Below, one piece after another: positions 34,803-43,186 of a DNA stretch of 64,000 nt. How positions within the stretch are numbered: position 1 is the stretch's first letter; each line of letters opens with the position of its first letter. The DNA is from IMCC45349 sp047219225 (GTDB taxonomy: Bacteria; Bacteroidota; Bacteroidia; Flavobacteriales; Flavobacteriaceae), in NCBI RefSeq assembly GCF_047219225.1, contig NZ_CP178208.1:1612001-1676000 (forward strand), written 5' to 3'. The notes under the pieces are model-generated. The model was given only the letters and a program-made list of their open reading frames with translations. It had not been told where the DNA came from and made no database searches. Position numbers and translations under genes: made by a program.

Positions 34803-34835
34803 AATGAAGCTACTCGACATTAGAGTAGCTTCATT
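34803..34835. other. Intercistronic 13-bp hairpin before the copper receptor gene
   Basis: AATGAAGCTACTC and GAGTAGCTTCATT pair perfectly around a 7-nt loop, between the lipoprotein stop and the receptor ATG. There is no T-run on the minus strand, so it is probably not a simple terminator. The position matches the hairpin at 13092-13122 in front of the other TonB receptor. Confidence 0.6.
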
Positions 34836-34857
34836 TTAACTAACCAATTTTGAGAAT

Positions 34858-35709
34858 TTAAAACTCTAATTCTAAGTATAGAGAACTTTTTGGGTTTTCT
34901 TCAGTAACATCTTCACCTTTAATAATAGTGTTAGCATCATTTAAAAGTTTTAAGTTTAAAACCCAATAACCAGTCATTGTTAGTGATAAATCGCCATGAT
35001 ATAAATTGTCAGAAATATTATAGCTTAAGTCTGTATTATTTGGTGAACTGTGATTGCCCATTCCAGGCATTCTTGGGTCTAGGGTAATGGTGTAATCTTC
35101 AATCTTAGGGAAGGACATCATAGATTCCATTTTATATAAACCAACAGTTAAATCGTTAATTCCAATAATAGGGTTTTCAGGCTCGATAAGTGCTATTATA
35201 TAGCGTGTTTCATCACTAGCCATAACACTAGTTACGTTTTGATTACTGTTTTGTGAAACAGTAATCGTATCTGTTACTGAATAGTCTACACCATCAATAG
35301 TGTAATTAAAAGTTAATGACCAACCAGAACCATCCATTCCAGTCATTTGATAAACAACTGTACCTTCATATATAGTTTGTTTGCCTGCTACTTTTTCAAT
35401 TGTTGATCTTGGGCAAGAATGCTGCATTGTTGGCATTTGCATCATTGGCATCCATGATATATTGGCATTTTGATAGTAAGTATCATCATCAGTATTTTTT
35501 ATTCTAAAAGTAACATGATTGTATCCTGTGTAGAATATTCCTGTTTTATTAAACAGTTCTATTGTATGATTACTGTTTACAATATCTTGAATTTTTGTTA
35601 AGCCTTCTACTTCGTTTATTTGTGTATTGTTGTTATTGTCATCATCTGATGAACAAGCTGTTGTAAATAAGGCAATAAATAGAATTGGTAATATATATTT
35701 TAGTTTCAT
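34858..35709 (-). CDS. Met/His-rich lipoprotein, probable copper binding (YtkA/FixH-like)
   Basis: A 283-residue lipoprotein (lipobox FTTAC, Cys19) with an acidic/Asn linker SSDDDNNNN. Two similar beta-sandwich halves follow. The first contains WMPMMQMPTMQHSCP (about 86-100) and ends in GSGWSLTFNYTI; the second contains PRMPGMGNHSSP (about 212-223) and ends in GDLSLTMTGYWVLNLKL. The pattern M-x-M-H followed by a GxW strand is the one seen in YtkA-like/FixH copper-related domains. The gene lies between a Cys-rich protein and the copper receptor, so binding copper at the outer membrane or in the periplasm is the likely role. This is inferred, not demonstrated. Confidence 0.75.
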   Translation of the reverse strand: MKLKYILPILFIALFTTACSSDDDNNNNTQINEVEGLTKIQDIVNSNHTIELFNKTGIFYTGYNHVTFRIKNTDDDTYYQNANISWMPMMQMPTMQHSCPRSTIEKVAGKQTIYEGTVVYQMTGMDGSGWSLTFNYTIDGVDYSVTDTITVSQNSNQNVTSVMASDETRYIIALIEPENPIIGINDLTVGLYKMESMMSFPKIEDYTITLDPRMPGMGNHSSPNNTDLSYNISDNLYHGDLSLTMTGYWVLNLKLLNDANTIIKGEDVTEENPKSSLYLELEF

Positions 35710-35811
35710 TTTTAAAGTTTTAATTTTAATAAAGTATGTAGCTATGCTAGCTTACCCAATATTATGAGCAAGGAGCATAGATTTTGCCAATAAATTGGCG
35801 CCAATAAAAAA

Positions 35812-36207
35812 TTAACTAAAAATAGGTGGTGGTGTTTCTACTTCAAGGGCAGTTTTGTATATCCTTGTTGAGTCGTGTGATAGATTTACTTTAGGTAAAG
35901 TGAATTCACTTAAATGCATGTTTAATGCATCAATAGTGAATAAACAATAAATATCTAAAGAGGTTCTTTTGTTTTCTGGTAATGGAATATTGCTATTAGT
36001 TTCAGAGTTGTTTTCAACTAATTGTTTTCTTAGTTGACATTTACCATTACATCCTTTTTGTTCTTCTTTTTGAATACAAAGAGTTTTAGCAATAAAATCT
36101 TGATTAATTATAAAATCACCAATAATAGCAACTGTATTTATGCTATTTGTAAGTAGCATAGATACTAAGAATAATGCTGTGATTTTATGAATTAAGACCT
36201 TAATCAT
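35812..36207 (-). CDS. Small Cys-rich membrane-anchored protein of the copper/nos region
   Basis: A 131-residue protein with an N-terminal hydrophobic helix (about residues 10-35), a cysteine cluster LCIQKEEQKGCNGKCQLRKQ (C43, C52, C56), a further Cys near 89, and a Pro-rich end PPPIFS. No enzymatic domain is recognised. The cysteines suggest metal binding. It is the first gene of the unit that encodes the Met/His lipoprotein and the copper receptor. The ATG lies 4 nt after an exact -7 box, with a CRP/FNR-type palindrome at -41.5 from the ATG. Confidence 0.75.
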   Translation of the reverse strand: MIKVLIHKITALFLVSMLLTNSINTVAIIGDFIINQDFIAKTLCIQKEEQKGCNGKCQLRKQLVENNSETNSNIPLPENKRTSLDIYCLFTIDALNMHLSEFTLPKVNLSHDSTRIYKTALEVETPPPIFS

Positions 36208-36211
36208 AACG

Positions 36212-36259
36212 CAAAGTTAGTGCATATAGAAGTAAGAAAATATGATGTATATCACTTAT
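36212..36259 (-). promoter_or_regulatory. Copper-unit promoter with CRP/FNR-type site
   Basis: The plus strand reads AAATATGA (36238-36245), TGTATA, TCACTTAT (36252-36259), i.e. TGA-N6-TCA; on the minus strand a -7 box TAACTTTG lies at 36212-36219. The site centre (36248.5) is 36.5 bp from the last base of the box. The left half-site is identical to that at the cytochrome c promoter. Confidence 0.65.
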
Positions 36260-36678
36260 TTTTTAAAATACTCAAAATACTTTTTAATATAAATTTCTAA
36301 CCTTAATAAAGCATCCTTTTTACTCTTGTTTTCGATGTTATCTCTTAATAATGAAATTTCATCAAGCATTGGTACTAAAACTACATGTAGTTGGTCATGA
36401 GGCTCCCCTTTCATATCACAATTTTTAATGATATAACTAGTTTGTTTGGATAAAAACTCTCCTAAGATTGTAAAGTCATTACTTTTAGAATTTTTAAAAC
36501 CTTTAATTAAAGAATCCATTTTTGTAACTCCAATGTGAGTCGCTTCGTTTACTTGCCAAGGTTTATTATTGTCAAGTTTTAATTCTTTAAGAACATTGTT
36601 GGTTTCAATTTCATACTTACTTTTTTTACAACCTATGCTTATAATAAGAATGCAAATAATAAAAAGTACTTTTTTCAT
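36256..36678 (-). CDS. Small lipoprotein with Cys/Met/His cluster, end of the nos operon
   Basis: A 140-residue lipoprotein (lipobox ISIGC, Cys17). The mature part is helical, with NCDMKGEPHDQLHVVLVPM near 93-111. A C-x-M-x5-H-x3-H arrangement of this sort could bind copper or another metal. Similar short lipoproteins occur near metal genes in Flavobacteria, but I cannot give a family name. It starts 3 bases after the nosY stop, so it is part of the nos transcript and may act as a periplasmic copper carrier. Confidence 0.7.
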   Translation of the reverse strand: MKKVLFIICILIISIGCKKSKYEIETNNVLKELKLDNNKPWQVNEATHIGVTKMDSLIKGFKNSKSNDFTILGEFLSKQTSYIIKNCDMKGEPHDQLHVVLVPMLDEISLLRDNIENKSKKDALLRLEIYIKKYFEYFKK

Positions 36679-36681
36679 GGT

Positions 36682-37464
36682 TTAAAAATCTTTCTTTTTA
36701 GATTTAAATGTAATTCTTAAAACAGGTAAAATAATCCAAACAGCAAGCATTATAAAAGAAATTATTAAACCAAAATTGGTTCCAAAAAACCTTTTGAATA
36801 TAGCTCCAGTATAACCCAATAAAGCTGATATATCTAGCTTAAGTAAGATTAAAGTTCTGGATAAATCTATAGGATTAAGCATTGTTCCAAAAAGCGATAG
36901 TTTATCTAATGGATAATCTTCAAAAATCACTAGAGATAATAGGAAAATACCATCATATATTACAGCTAAGAATAGCCAAAGTAATATGGCATAACCAAAA
37001 CCTTTAATCTTATTTTCATTAGATAATGCAATATTAAATGCTAAGGCAGTAAAAATCAAGGTTAAAAACGTTCCTGTAATTAATAATAATGAAAAATCCC
37101 AGATTACATTAGATTTAAAAAGACCATAAAAAACAAATGGAATTCCTAAGCCTAAAATTAAACTCATAGAAAGTGATAAAGCTACACCTAAGTACTGTCC
37201 TAAAAATATAGACGAGCGTTTTAGGGGTTGTGCTAATAAAAGTTCGGTAAACTCTTTAGAATTATAATAATACATTACTCCAAAAATGGTTCCTATTAAA
37301 GGAACAAGTACAATAATTACATTCATTAAAGTAATGACTGCTTTTGATAAATCGTTGTTTAAAAAAAGGAGAACAATTCCAAGTAAAAGATAAAATGCAA
37401 AATACACATAACTCCAGCGACTGCGCATTAAATCAAAAAAACTGTATTTTAATATTTTAAGCAT
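36682..37464 (-). CDS. nosY: ABC transporter permease NosY
   Basis: A 260-residue inner-membrane protein with six hydrophobic helices (about 18-38, 48-68, 92-115, 128-148, 158-182, 232-252). It resembles the ABC-2 permease NosY, which with the ATPase NosF and the periplasmic NosD forms the machinery that supports assembly of the CuZ site of nitrous-oxide reductase. The gene overlaps the 3' end of nosF by 8 bases. Confidence 0.88.
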   Translation of the reverse strand: MLKILKYSFFDLMRSRWSYVYFAFYLLLGIVLLFLNNDLSKAVITLMNVIIVLVPLIGTIFGVMYYYNSKEFTELLLAQPLKRSSIFLGQYLGVALSLSMSLILGLGIPFVFYGLFKSNVIWDFSLLLITGTFLTLIFTALAFNIALSNENKIKGFGYAILLWLFLAVIYDGIFLLSLVIFEDYPLDKLSLFGTMLNPIDLSRTLILLKLDISALLGYTGAIFKRFFGTNFGLIISFIMLAVWIILPVLRITFKSKKKDF

Positions 37465-38164
37465 GATTGTCTGTTAGTATTGATGCGATTGCGTGTTCGA
37501 AATCGGGTTGATTAGTCTTTGTTTTAAGTTCACTTATACTTCCTTTAAAGTATATTTTACCTTCTAGTAAGAATACAATTTCATCTGAAATTTCTTCAAC
37601 AAAACTCATAATATGTGAAGTAATTAATATGGTTTTGCCATTAGCTTTTTCTTTTTGGATAAGGTCTTTTAATCGTATTAAAGAAATTGGATCTAATCCT
37701 GTTGTTGGCTCATCAAGAATAATTAAAGGACTATCAAACATAAAGGTTAAAACAATATTCACCTTTTGCTTTGTTCCACCAGATAAGTTTCCAAGTTTTT
37801 TATTTAAAAATGGTTCTAATTTAAAAAGTGCTATTAATTCTTCATCTGCTTTTGTGTCACCTCTTAAGTCTTTTATCATTTTAATAAGCTCTTTCACCTT
37901 TAAGTTAGTCGGAAAATTAGCTATTTGAGGTAGGTAATCTATTTTGTGTCTATAGGTCGAGTTATTCTTAATGTTTTCTCCAAGTACTTCAATAGTACCT
38001 TTATTAGGTATTACCATGCCTAAAATTGACTTTATTAATGTTGTTTTTCCCGAACCATTTGGTCCTAGGACAGCAAAAATACCACCATCGTTAATGTTTA
38101 GATCAACACCACTTAAAACAATGTTTTTGTTGAATTTTTTATGTAAATTTTGAATACTTACCAT
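37457..38164 (-). CDS. nosF: ABC transporter ATPase NosF
   Basis: A 235-residue ATP-binding subunit. Walker A GPNGSGKTT is at 34-42, the signature LSGG at 127-130 (NLSGGTKQKVNIV), Walker B LIILDEP at 147-153, and the switch His in ITSHIMSF near 183. With NosY and NosD it serves NosZ maturation. The start overlaps the nosD stop by 7 bases, indicating coupled translation. Confidence 0.92.
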   Translation of the reverse strand: MVSIQNLHKKFNKNIVLSGVDLNINDGGIFAVLGPNGSGKTTLIKSILGMVIPNKGTIEVLGENIKNNSTYRHKIDYLPQIANFPTNLKVKELIKMIKDLRGDTKADEELIALFKLEPFLNKKLGNLSGGTKQKVNIVLTFMFDSPLIILDEPTTGLDPISLIRLKDLIQKEKANGKTILITSHIMSFVEEISDEIVFLLEGKIYFKGSISELKTKTNQPDFEHAIASILTDNHA

Positions 38165-39399
38165 TCTATTTTTTTTATTGAAGGGTTATTGTCTAATAAA
38201 TTATCGGGAGTGAATACTGGCGATACTTTTTCGGAAAAGTCAATAATATCTATAAATAAACTACGTAATAGTATTATAGTTTCTGGAGTTCTATTTACGA
38301 TATATGAAAACAACTTTACAGGTCTGTAAGGCACATCACCAATACCATCTTTATCTAAATCGTATCCAGTATAATTACTCCAATAGTTTTTGTCAAAAAT
38401 ATTGTCGTTAATTTTACTGTTGTACGATAAATCGAAAGAGTTATATAAAAAATTGTTGCCAATAAATGAATTTGTATAACAAGCACCACGAACTTTTATG
38501 GCCCAACCATTATTAATGAAATCGTTGTTTTGGTAAGTAATCCTGTTAGATCCTTCAATATTTATTCCTATTGTGTTTTCTTCAAAAGTATTACCTTTTA
38601 TTTCAGAATCATTGATTTCTTTTAGTAGCATTCCATAAGATGCACTTCCCCAATTTTCCTTAAAAATGTTATTGAACATCTTTATTTTTTTCGAAAACAT
38701 TACCGCAACACCTGCACCATTTTTTTCGAAAACATTGTCTTGGTATAAATCATCGTTAGAAAACATAAAATGTAACCCATATCTAATATTATTTGAGCTT
38801 ACATTATTTTTAATAATACAGTCATCAGAAAACTCTAAATAAATGCCATCTCTAACGCGTTGTACAAAGTTATGCTCTACTTGTATATTATGACTATACC
38901 AAAGCTGAATACCATTTCCAGAATTATATTCCTCAACCGCATCTCCAATTATTTTATTGTGAAATACTTTACCATCTCTTGATTTCTCAAGATAAATACC
39001 AAAAAACAGTTTTTCTAAAACTACATTTTGAATAACAAAGTCCTTGCTTTTTCTTACTCTTATAGCTGCGTAATCTTCAGTATAACTGGTTCCAACATTT
39101 ATAATAAACAAACCGTCAACAGTAACATTATTGGCAGTAATTGTTATTATTTCACCTTTTTCCTCGCCATCTATTACTGGATAGTCTTCGCCAATAATAG
39201 TTAGCGGTTTATTAATCTCTAGATTGTATTCTTTGTAAGTTCCTTTTTTTATTAATAAAGTATCATGATCTTTTGCTTGTTCAATACCTTGTTTGATGGT
39301 TGTTATATGGCAAGATTCACAAATTGTAATACTATTAGCAAAAACATTTACTGAGACTAAAAGAGTGATAAAAAATGATATGATGATTGACTTTTGCAT
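38158..39399 (-). CDS. nosD: Periplasmic copper-maturation protein NosD
   Basis: A 413-residue exported beta-helix protein. The signal peptide ends near residue 21 (NVFANS). The rest consists of NosD/CASH-type rungs, such as VTVDGLFIINVGTSYTEDYA, HNKIIGDAVEEYNSGNGIQL, KNNVSSNNIRYGLHFMFSND and KGNTFEENTIGINIEGS. It closes with the typical SNYTGYDLDKDGIGDVPYRP segment. NosD acts with NosF and NosY in the periplasm during CuZ assembly. Here it follows nosL by 15 bases. Confidence 0.94.
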   Translation of the reverse strand: MQKSIIISFFITLLVSVNVFANSITICESCHITTIKQGIEQAKDHDTLLIKKGTYKEYNLEINKPLTIIGEDYPVIDGEEKGEIITITANNVTVDGLFIINVGTSYTEDYAAIRVRKSKDFVIQNVVLEKLFFGIYLEKSRDGKVFHNKIIGDAVEEYNSGNGIQLWYSHNIQVEHNFVQRVRDGIYLEFSDDCIIKNNVSSNNIRYGLHFMFSNDDLYQDNVFEKNGAGVAVMFSKKIKMFNNIFKENWGSASYGMLLKEINDSEIKGNTFEENTIGINIEGSNRITYQNNDFINNGWAIKVRGACYTNSFIGNNFLYNSFDLSYNSKINDNIFDKNYWSNYTGYDLDKDGIGDVPYRPVKLFSYIVNRTPETIILLRSLFIDIIDFSEKVSPVFTPDNLLDNNPSIKKIEW

Positions 39400-39414
39400 A
39401 AGCTAGAAATTTGA

Positions 39415-39852
39415 TCAATCATTAAATTTTTTAAGCAACTCATCCCAAGTGTATATTTCACCACCTTTTTCCTCTTTTAACTTTATAGCATCCTCTTTGT
39501 TTTTAAATGCAGATAAAAAAGCTCCCATAGGACTCGGAACATTTTCACTAATTAAAAATGTAGCTTCTTTTGAGTCTATTAATTCTTCAGGAGTAGAATA
39601 GTTATTAGATAAGAATAATTCTATGTTTGAAGTTTCAAACTCATCCATAAAGTTAATCATACACTCTGTAGCATCAAATTTATAAACCTTTCCTTTGGTA
39701 GTTACAATTTCGGCCGCATGTATTTTATCTACTATTGTCATTTTACAAAAATGACATCCATCTTGTCCATAATTTATAGGCTCAGGTGCAATACTACAAC
39801 CCCATAGAAGTCCTATTGCAACAAGTGCAGTAATTAGTTTTAGTGTTTTCAT
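39415..39852 (-). CDS. nosL: Copper chaperone lipoprotein NosL
   Basis: A 145-residue lipoprotein (lipobox LLWGC, Cys19). The family signature GQDGCHFCKMTI is at 30-41, with Cys33, Cys36 and Met38, and KFDATECMINFM at 59-69 supplies further thiol and Met ligands. NosL binds Cu(I) and delivers it for NosZ maturation. The position between the polytopic membrane protein and nosD is as in other clade II clusters. Confidence 0.93.
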   Translation of the reverse strand: MKTLKLITALVAIGLLWGCSIAPEPINYGQDGCHFCKMTIVDKIHAAEIVTTKGKVYKFDATECMINFMDEFETSNIELFLSNNYSTPEELIDSKEATFLISENVPSPMGAFLSAFKNKEDAIKLKEEKGGEIYTWDELLKKFND

Positions 39853-39888
39853 CTTTAGTGTTTTTTTAGTGTTTTTTACATAGTTATA

Positions 39889-40488
39889 CTATGTAGCTAT
39901 TGCGTTTTTACGCTCTTTCTTTCCAAAGAAATAAGCGAGAAACGATAATCCCATTCCTAAAGCTAGGAAAAATGCGCCTAACTGAGGATAAGAATGTGCT
40001 CTAAAATTTAATATGTCTTTAGATCCAAATAAAGGAGGTTGGAATCCCATTATCGAACCATCAGGATTTGTAAATTTCATAATAGCTTTTGGGTCTAAAT
40101 CATGTCCATAATCATGTTCCCATAAATAGAAGTCGTACATTCCTGCAGCTGCTAAGAGACACATAAATATAAACCATCCAAGATACCATTTGTAGTTGCC
40201 TTTAAAACCAATAATTAAGCCTAAAACAACCATAGTAAGTATAACTGCTGGGAAAATTTTAAATTCAGGAATAGACTCAGGAATATATTTCATGCCCACA
40301 TAATGATTCATTAAATTAATGTTTTTTATATCATGTGGATTGGCATCAGCAAAATCATTTATATAAATGTCCATTCCTAGAGGAGTAGGGTATTGAGGTG
40401 CTTCTAGTGTTATATTCCAAAGAGGAAAAACGAATAAAGCTAAAGGTAAAATTACGCCTATTAGCATTGTAATTTTTGACTTTTTCAT
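39889..40488 (-). CDS. Polytopic membrane protein of clade II nos clusters (NosB-like candidate)
   Basis: A 199-residue inner-membrane protein with about four helices (6-27, 81-98, 104-122, 172-190). Large loops on one side contain HDIKNINLMNHYVGMKYIP and YLWEHDYGHDLDPKA, rich in His and Asp. It lies directly after nosZ, where clade II clusters encode the transmembrane protein NosB. I assign it as NosB-like by position and topology only; no motif proves it. It follows a strong hairpin after nosZ, so its expression probably depends on read-through. Confidence 0.7.
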   Translation of the reverse strand: MKKSKITMLIGVILPLALFVFPLWNITLEAPQYPTPLGMDIYINDFADANPHDIKNINLMNHYVGMKYIPESIPEFKIFPAVILTMVVLGLIIGFKGNYKWYLGWFIFMCLLAAAGMYDFYLWEHDYGHDLDPKAIMKFTNPDGSIMGFQPPLFGSKDILNFRAHSYPQLGAFFLALGMGLSFLAYFFGKKERKNAIAT

Positions 40489-40542
40489 TTTGTTTGTTTT
40501 TGCTGTTACTATTAAGTGTTATTTTTTAGTGTTTTAAAAATT

Positions 40543-40574
40543 AAGGCGAGAGCGAAATGAATTGCTCTCGCCTT
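40543..40574 (-). terminator. Strong hairpin directly after nosZ
   Basis: A perfect 11-bp stem AAGGCGAGAGC / GCTCTCGCCTT with a 10-nt loop in the 129-bp gap between nosZ and the NosB-like gene. The T-run on the minus strand is interrupted (TTAATTTTTAAAA), so partial termination is plausible, giving more nosZ mRNA than accessory-gene mRNA. Confidence 0.7.
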
Positions 40575-40617
40575 TTAGGAAAATAAACACTAAAACAAAA
40601 TTCTCCTATTTTGTTTA

Positions 40618-42582
40618 TTATTCAATGTCTTCACCAAGTGACCATTTCAACTCCATGTCTGCATTTGCTGGAGATACTCTAACATATCCTTGCATTTCTT
40701 GGTGTAATGCAGAACAGAAATCTGTACAATAGAATGGCCAAACACCAACTTGTTTTGGTTCCCAGACAAAAGTTTCAGTTTGTCCTGGCATGATTAATAA
40801 TTCTGAAGTATTAGCTCCAATAATTGAAATACCATGAGGAACATCATAATCTTGCTCTAGATTTGTAACGTGGAAATATACTTTATCACCAACTTTTACT
40901 CCTTCAATATTATCTGGAGAGAAGTGACTACGTATAGTTGTCATATATATATGAACATTTTTTCCATCACGTACAACCTTAGTGTCAGCTTCAGAAAGTG
41001 CTGCATAAGGGTGTTTGTTATCTTCTAATTTAAATAGTTTTGTTTGACGAGGTTTAATTAAATCTGCAGGACATCCAGCCGCATAGTGAGGCTCACCAAC
41101 AGTAGGGAAGTCAAGTAATAATTCCATTTTCTCACCAGAAATATCATATAATTGAGCAGATTGTGTTAACTCTGGACCTGTAGGTAAATAACGGTCTTTA
41201 GTAATTTTGTTCATTGCTAAAACATATTTACCAAATGGTTTTCTAGAGTTTCCACCAGGTACCATTAAGTGACCAACAGAGTAATATGTAGGTTTTCTGT
41301 CTATTACTTCCCATGTACCAACTTTCCATTTTACTACTTCAGAAGAGATAAAGAATGTTGTATACGCATTACCTTTATCATCAAATTCTGTATGTAAAGG
41401 CCCTAAACCTGGTTGTTCTACAGTACCAGCTAATACATCTTCAAAATTAAGAATTGGAATGCCATAAGCATCACCTGAGAATTTTTTATTCTCAATAGCA
41501 TCTAACATATTAGTAAAAGAGTGCACTGTTAAATTAGCTGATAATTTACCACTACCTACTATGTATTCTCCAGTTGGATCTACATCACAACCATGAGGAG
41601 ATTTTGGAGTTGGTAGGAAATAAATTGCACCAGGAACATCAGTTGGATTTACAACAGTTACTTCTTTTTTCATTGTAGAAGTAGCAGAATGTGTGTGTTC
41701 ATCGTAAACATTATGAGCATAATTTGCAGGCATTTTAGTTCCGCCACCATTAGCTACATATTCTTTAATTTTTTTCCAGTTTACTGCAGCAATAAAATCT
41801 TTATCATTTTGAGAAGCGTTTACTTCCATAAGTGTGCTTGCTTCTTCTGTATTATATGTTGAGAAGAAGAACCAACCATGAGATTTATCTCTACCAGGAT
41901 GTGATAAGTCATAATCAAATCCAGGCATTAAAATTTGGAAGTCAATATTCATACGTCCATCTTCTGGATCAACTGCAATAAAAGTTAAAGCACCTTTAAA
42001 GTTTCCTTTATAATCTTTAATAGGCATGTCTCTTTGTGGAACTGGAACAGAGAAACGTGTTCCTGCAACTACATATTCAGTGTTTTCTGTTACGAAAGAC
42101 GAACTGTGGTTACCTGCACTATTAGGAATTTCAATGATTTCTGTTGTTTCAAAAACAGATAAATCAATTTTTGCAATACGAGGTGTGTTGTTACCATTAA
42201 TAAATACCCAACGACCATCTATTTCACCATTTGTTTGAGAAATGTCAGGGTGGTGAGAGTCATCCCAAGGTACAAAACCATGAGAAGTATTTAACATAGG
42301 TTTAGTTTCTTCGTTGTAACCCCATGCTTTTTCAGCATCTTGAGAGAATACAGGAATTACTTTAAATAAACGTCCTGAAGGTAAACCATAAACAGCTAGC
42401 TGTCCACTAAATCCACCTGATACAAATGCGTAAAAGTCATCATGCTCACCTGGAGCTACATATACTTTTTCTGCAGCACTTGATGTTAATGCACCATTAG
42501 TGTTAGCCGATTGATTATTACAGCTAGTAACAATCATTGCTATTACAAATAATGAAGCAAATAATTTAAATGTATTTTTCAT
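40618..42582 (-). CDS. nosZ: Nitrous-oxide reductase, clade II (Sec-dependent), lipoprotein form
   Basis: A 654-residue copper enzyme that reduces N2O to N2 in the periplasm. The N-terminus is a Sec/lipoprotein signal (VTSC, Cys21) instead of a twin-arginine signal, the hallmark of clade II NosZ. The beta-propeller carrying the CuZ centre shows its His ligands in SHHPD (109-113), AGNHSSS, SPHGCDVDPTGEY and GPLHTEFD. The C-terminal cupredoxin has the CuA motif C619-TDF-C623-SAL-H627-QE-M630. Preceding genes encode a fasciclin protein and a cytochrome c, likely for electron supply; all maturation genes follow. Assignment is firm; the membrane anchoring is inferred from the lipobox. Confidence 0.96.
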   Translation of the reverse strand: MKNTFKLFASLFVIAMIVTSCNNQSANTNGALTSSAAEKVYVAPGEHDDFYAFVSGGFSGQLAVYGLPSGRLFKVIPVFSQDAEKAWGYNEETKPMLNTSHGFVPWDDSHHPDISQTNGEIDGRWVFINGNNTPRIAKIDLSVFETTEIIEIPNSAGNHSSSFVTENTEYVVAGTRFSVPVPQRDMPIKDYKGNFKGALTFIAVDPEDGRMNIDFQILMPGFDYDLSHPGRDKSHGWFFFSTYNTEEASTLMEVNASQNDKDFIAAVNWKKIKEYVANGGGTKMPANYAHNVYDEHTHSATSTMKKEVTVVNPTDVPGAIYFLPTPKSPHGCDVDPTGEYIVGSGKLSANLTVHSFTNMLDAIENKKFSGDAYGIPILNFEDVLAGTVEQPGLGPLHTEFDDKGNAYTTFFISSEVVKWKVGTWEVIDRKPTYYSVGHLMVPGGNSRKPFGKYVLAMNKITKDRYLPTGPELTQSAQLYDISGEKMELLLDFPTVGEPHYAAGCPADLIKPRQTKLFKLEDNKHPYAALSEADTKVVRDGKNVHIYMTTIRSHFSPDNIEGVKVGDKVYFHVTNLEQDYDVPHGISIIGANTSELLIMPGQTETFVWEPKQVGVWPFYCTDFCSALHQEMQGYVRVSPANADMELKWSLGEDIE

Positions 42583-42610
42583 TGTTTAAGTTATTATTGT
42601 TGTTTTAGTT

Positions 42611-43180
42611 TTATTCTTTAGTAGGTGGTAATAATACTTTGTCTACAACATGTACAATACCATTTCCAGCTTTTACACTAGCAATTATATTTGCTCCTCC
42701 AATAACAGGTTTGCCATCAACAACTTCAACTTTTACATATTGGTTATTAGCTTGTCCTAATTTTGGAAGTTTAGTTAGTATAGTTGTGCTTAAATTACCA
42801 GGAGTAACATGATACTTTAGTATGTTAGCTAATGCTTCTTTGTTTTCTGGCTTTACTAAGTTTTCTACAGTACCTTCAGGTAATGCAGCAAAGGCAGCAT
42901 CTGTAGGAGCAAAAACTGTAAGAGGACCTACGTTTACTAAAGCGTTTTCTACTTGAGCAGCTTGAACTGCAGCAACTAATGTTTTATGGTCAGGCGATCC
43001 AATTGCTATTTGCAAACAATTTGGAGTGGCTTCATCGTCAGAAAGAAAAGCTTGTCCAGTACGTTCTGTTGAAGTTTCTTTTTCTACTGTATTATTAGAC
43101 TCTTTTGTCACTTCATTTTTACAATTAAAAACGAAAAGAACCAAAAGAGCACTAATAATTAATTTAATGTTAGATTTCAT
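42611..43180 (-). CDS. Fasciclin-domain lipoprotein of the nos operon
   Basis: A 189-residue lipoprotein (signal ending FVFNC, Cys20) with one fasciclin/FAS1 domain at about 50-186. The H1 box NVGPLTVFAPTDAAFAALP and the H2-type end GIVHVVDKVLLPP are clear. FAS1 domains mediate adhesion or small-ligand contacts; in nos clusters of Bacteroidota the role is unknown. It lies 6 bases from the cytochrome c gene and 28 bases from nosZ, so it is co-transcribed with both. Confidence 0.88.
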   Translation of the reverse strand: MKSNIKLIISALLVLFVFNCKNEVTKESNNTVEKETSTERTGQAFLSDDEATPNCLQIAIGSPDHKTLVAAVQAAQVENALVNVGPLTVFAPTDAAFAALPEGTVENLVKPENKEALANILKYHVTPGNLSTTILTKLPKLGQANNQYVKVEVVDGKPVIGGANIIASVKAGNGIVHVVDKVLLPPTKE

Positions 43181-43186
43181 AATTGG

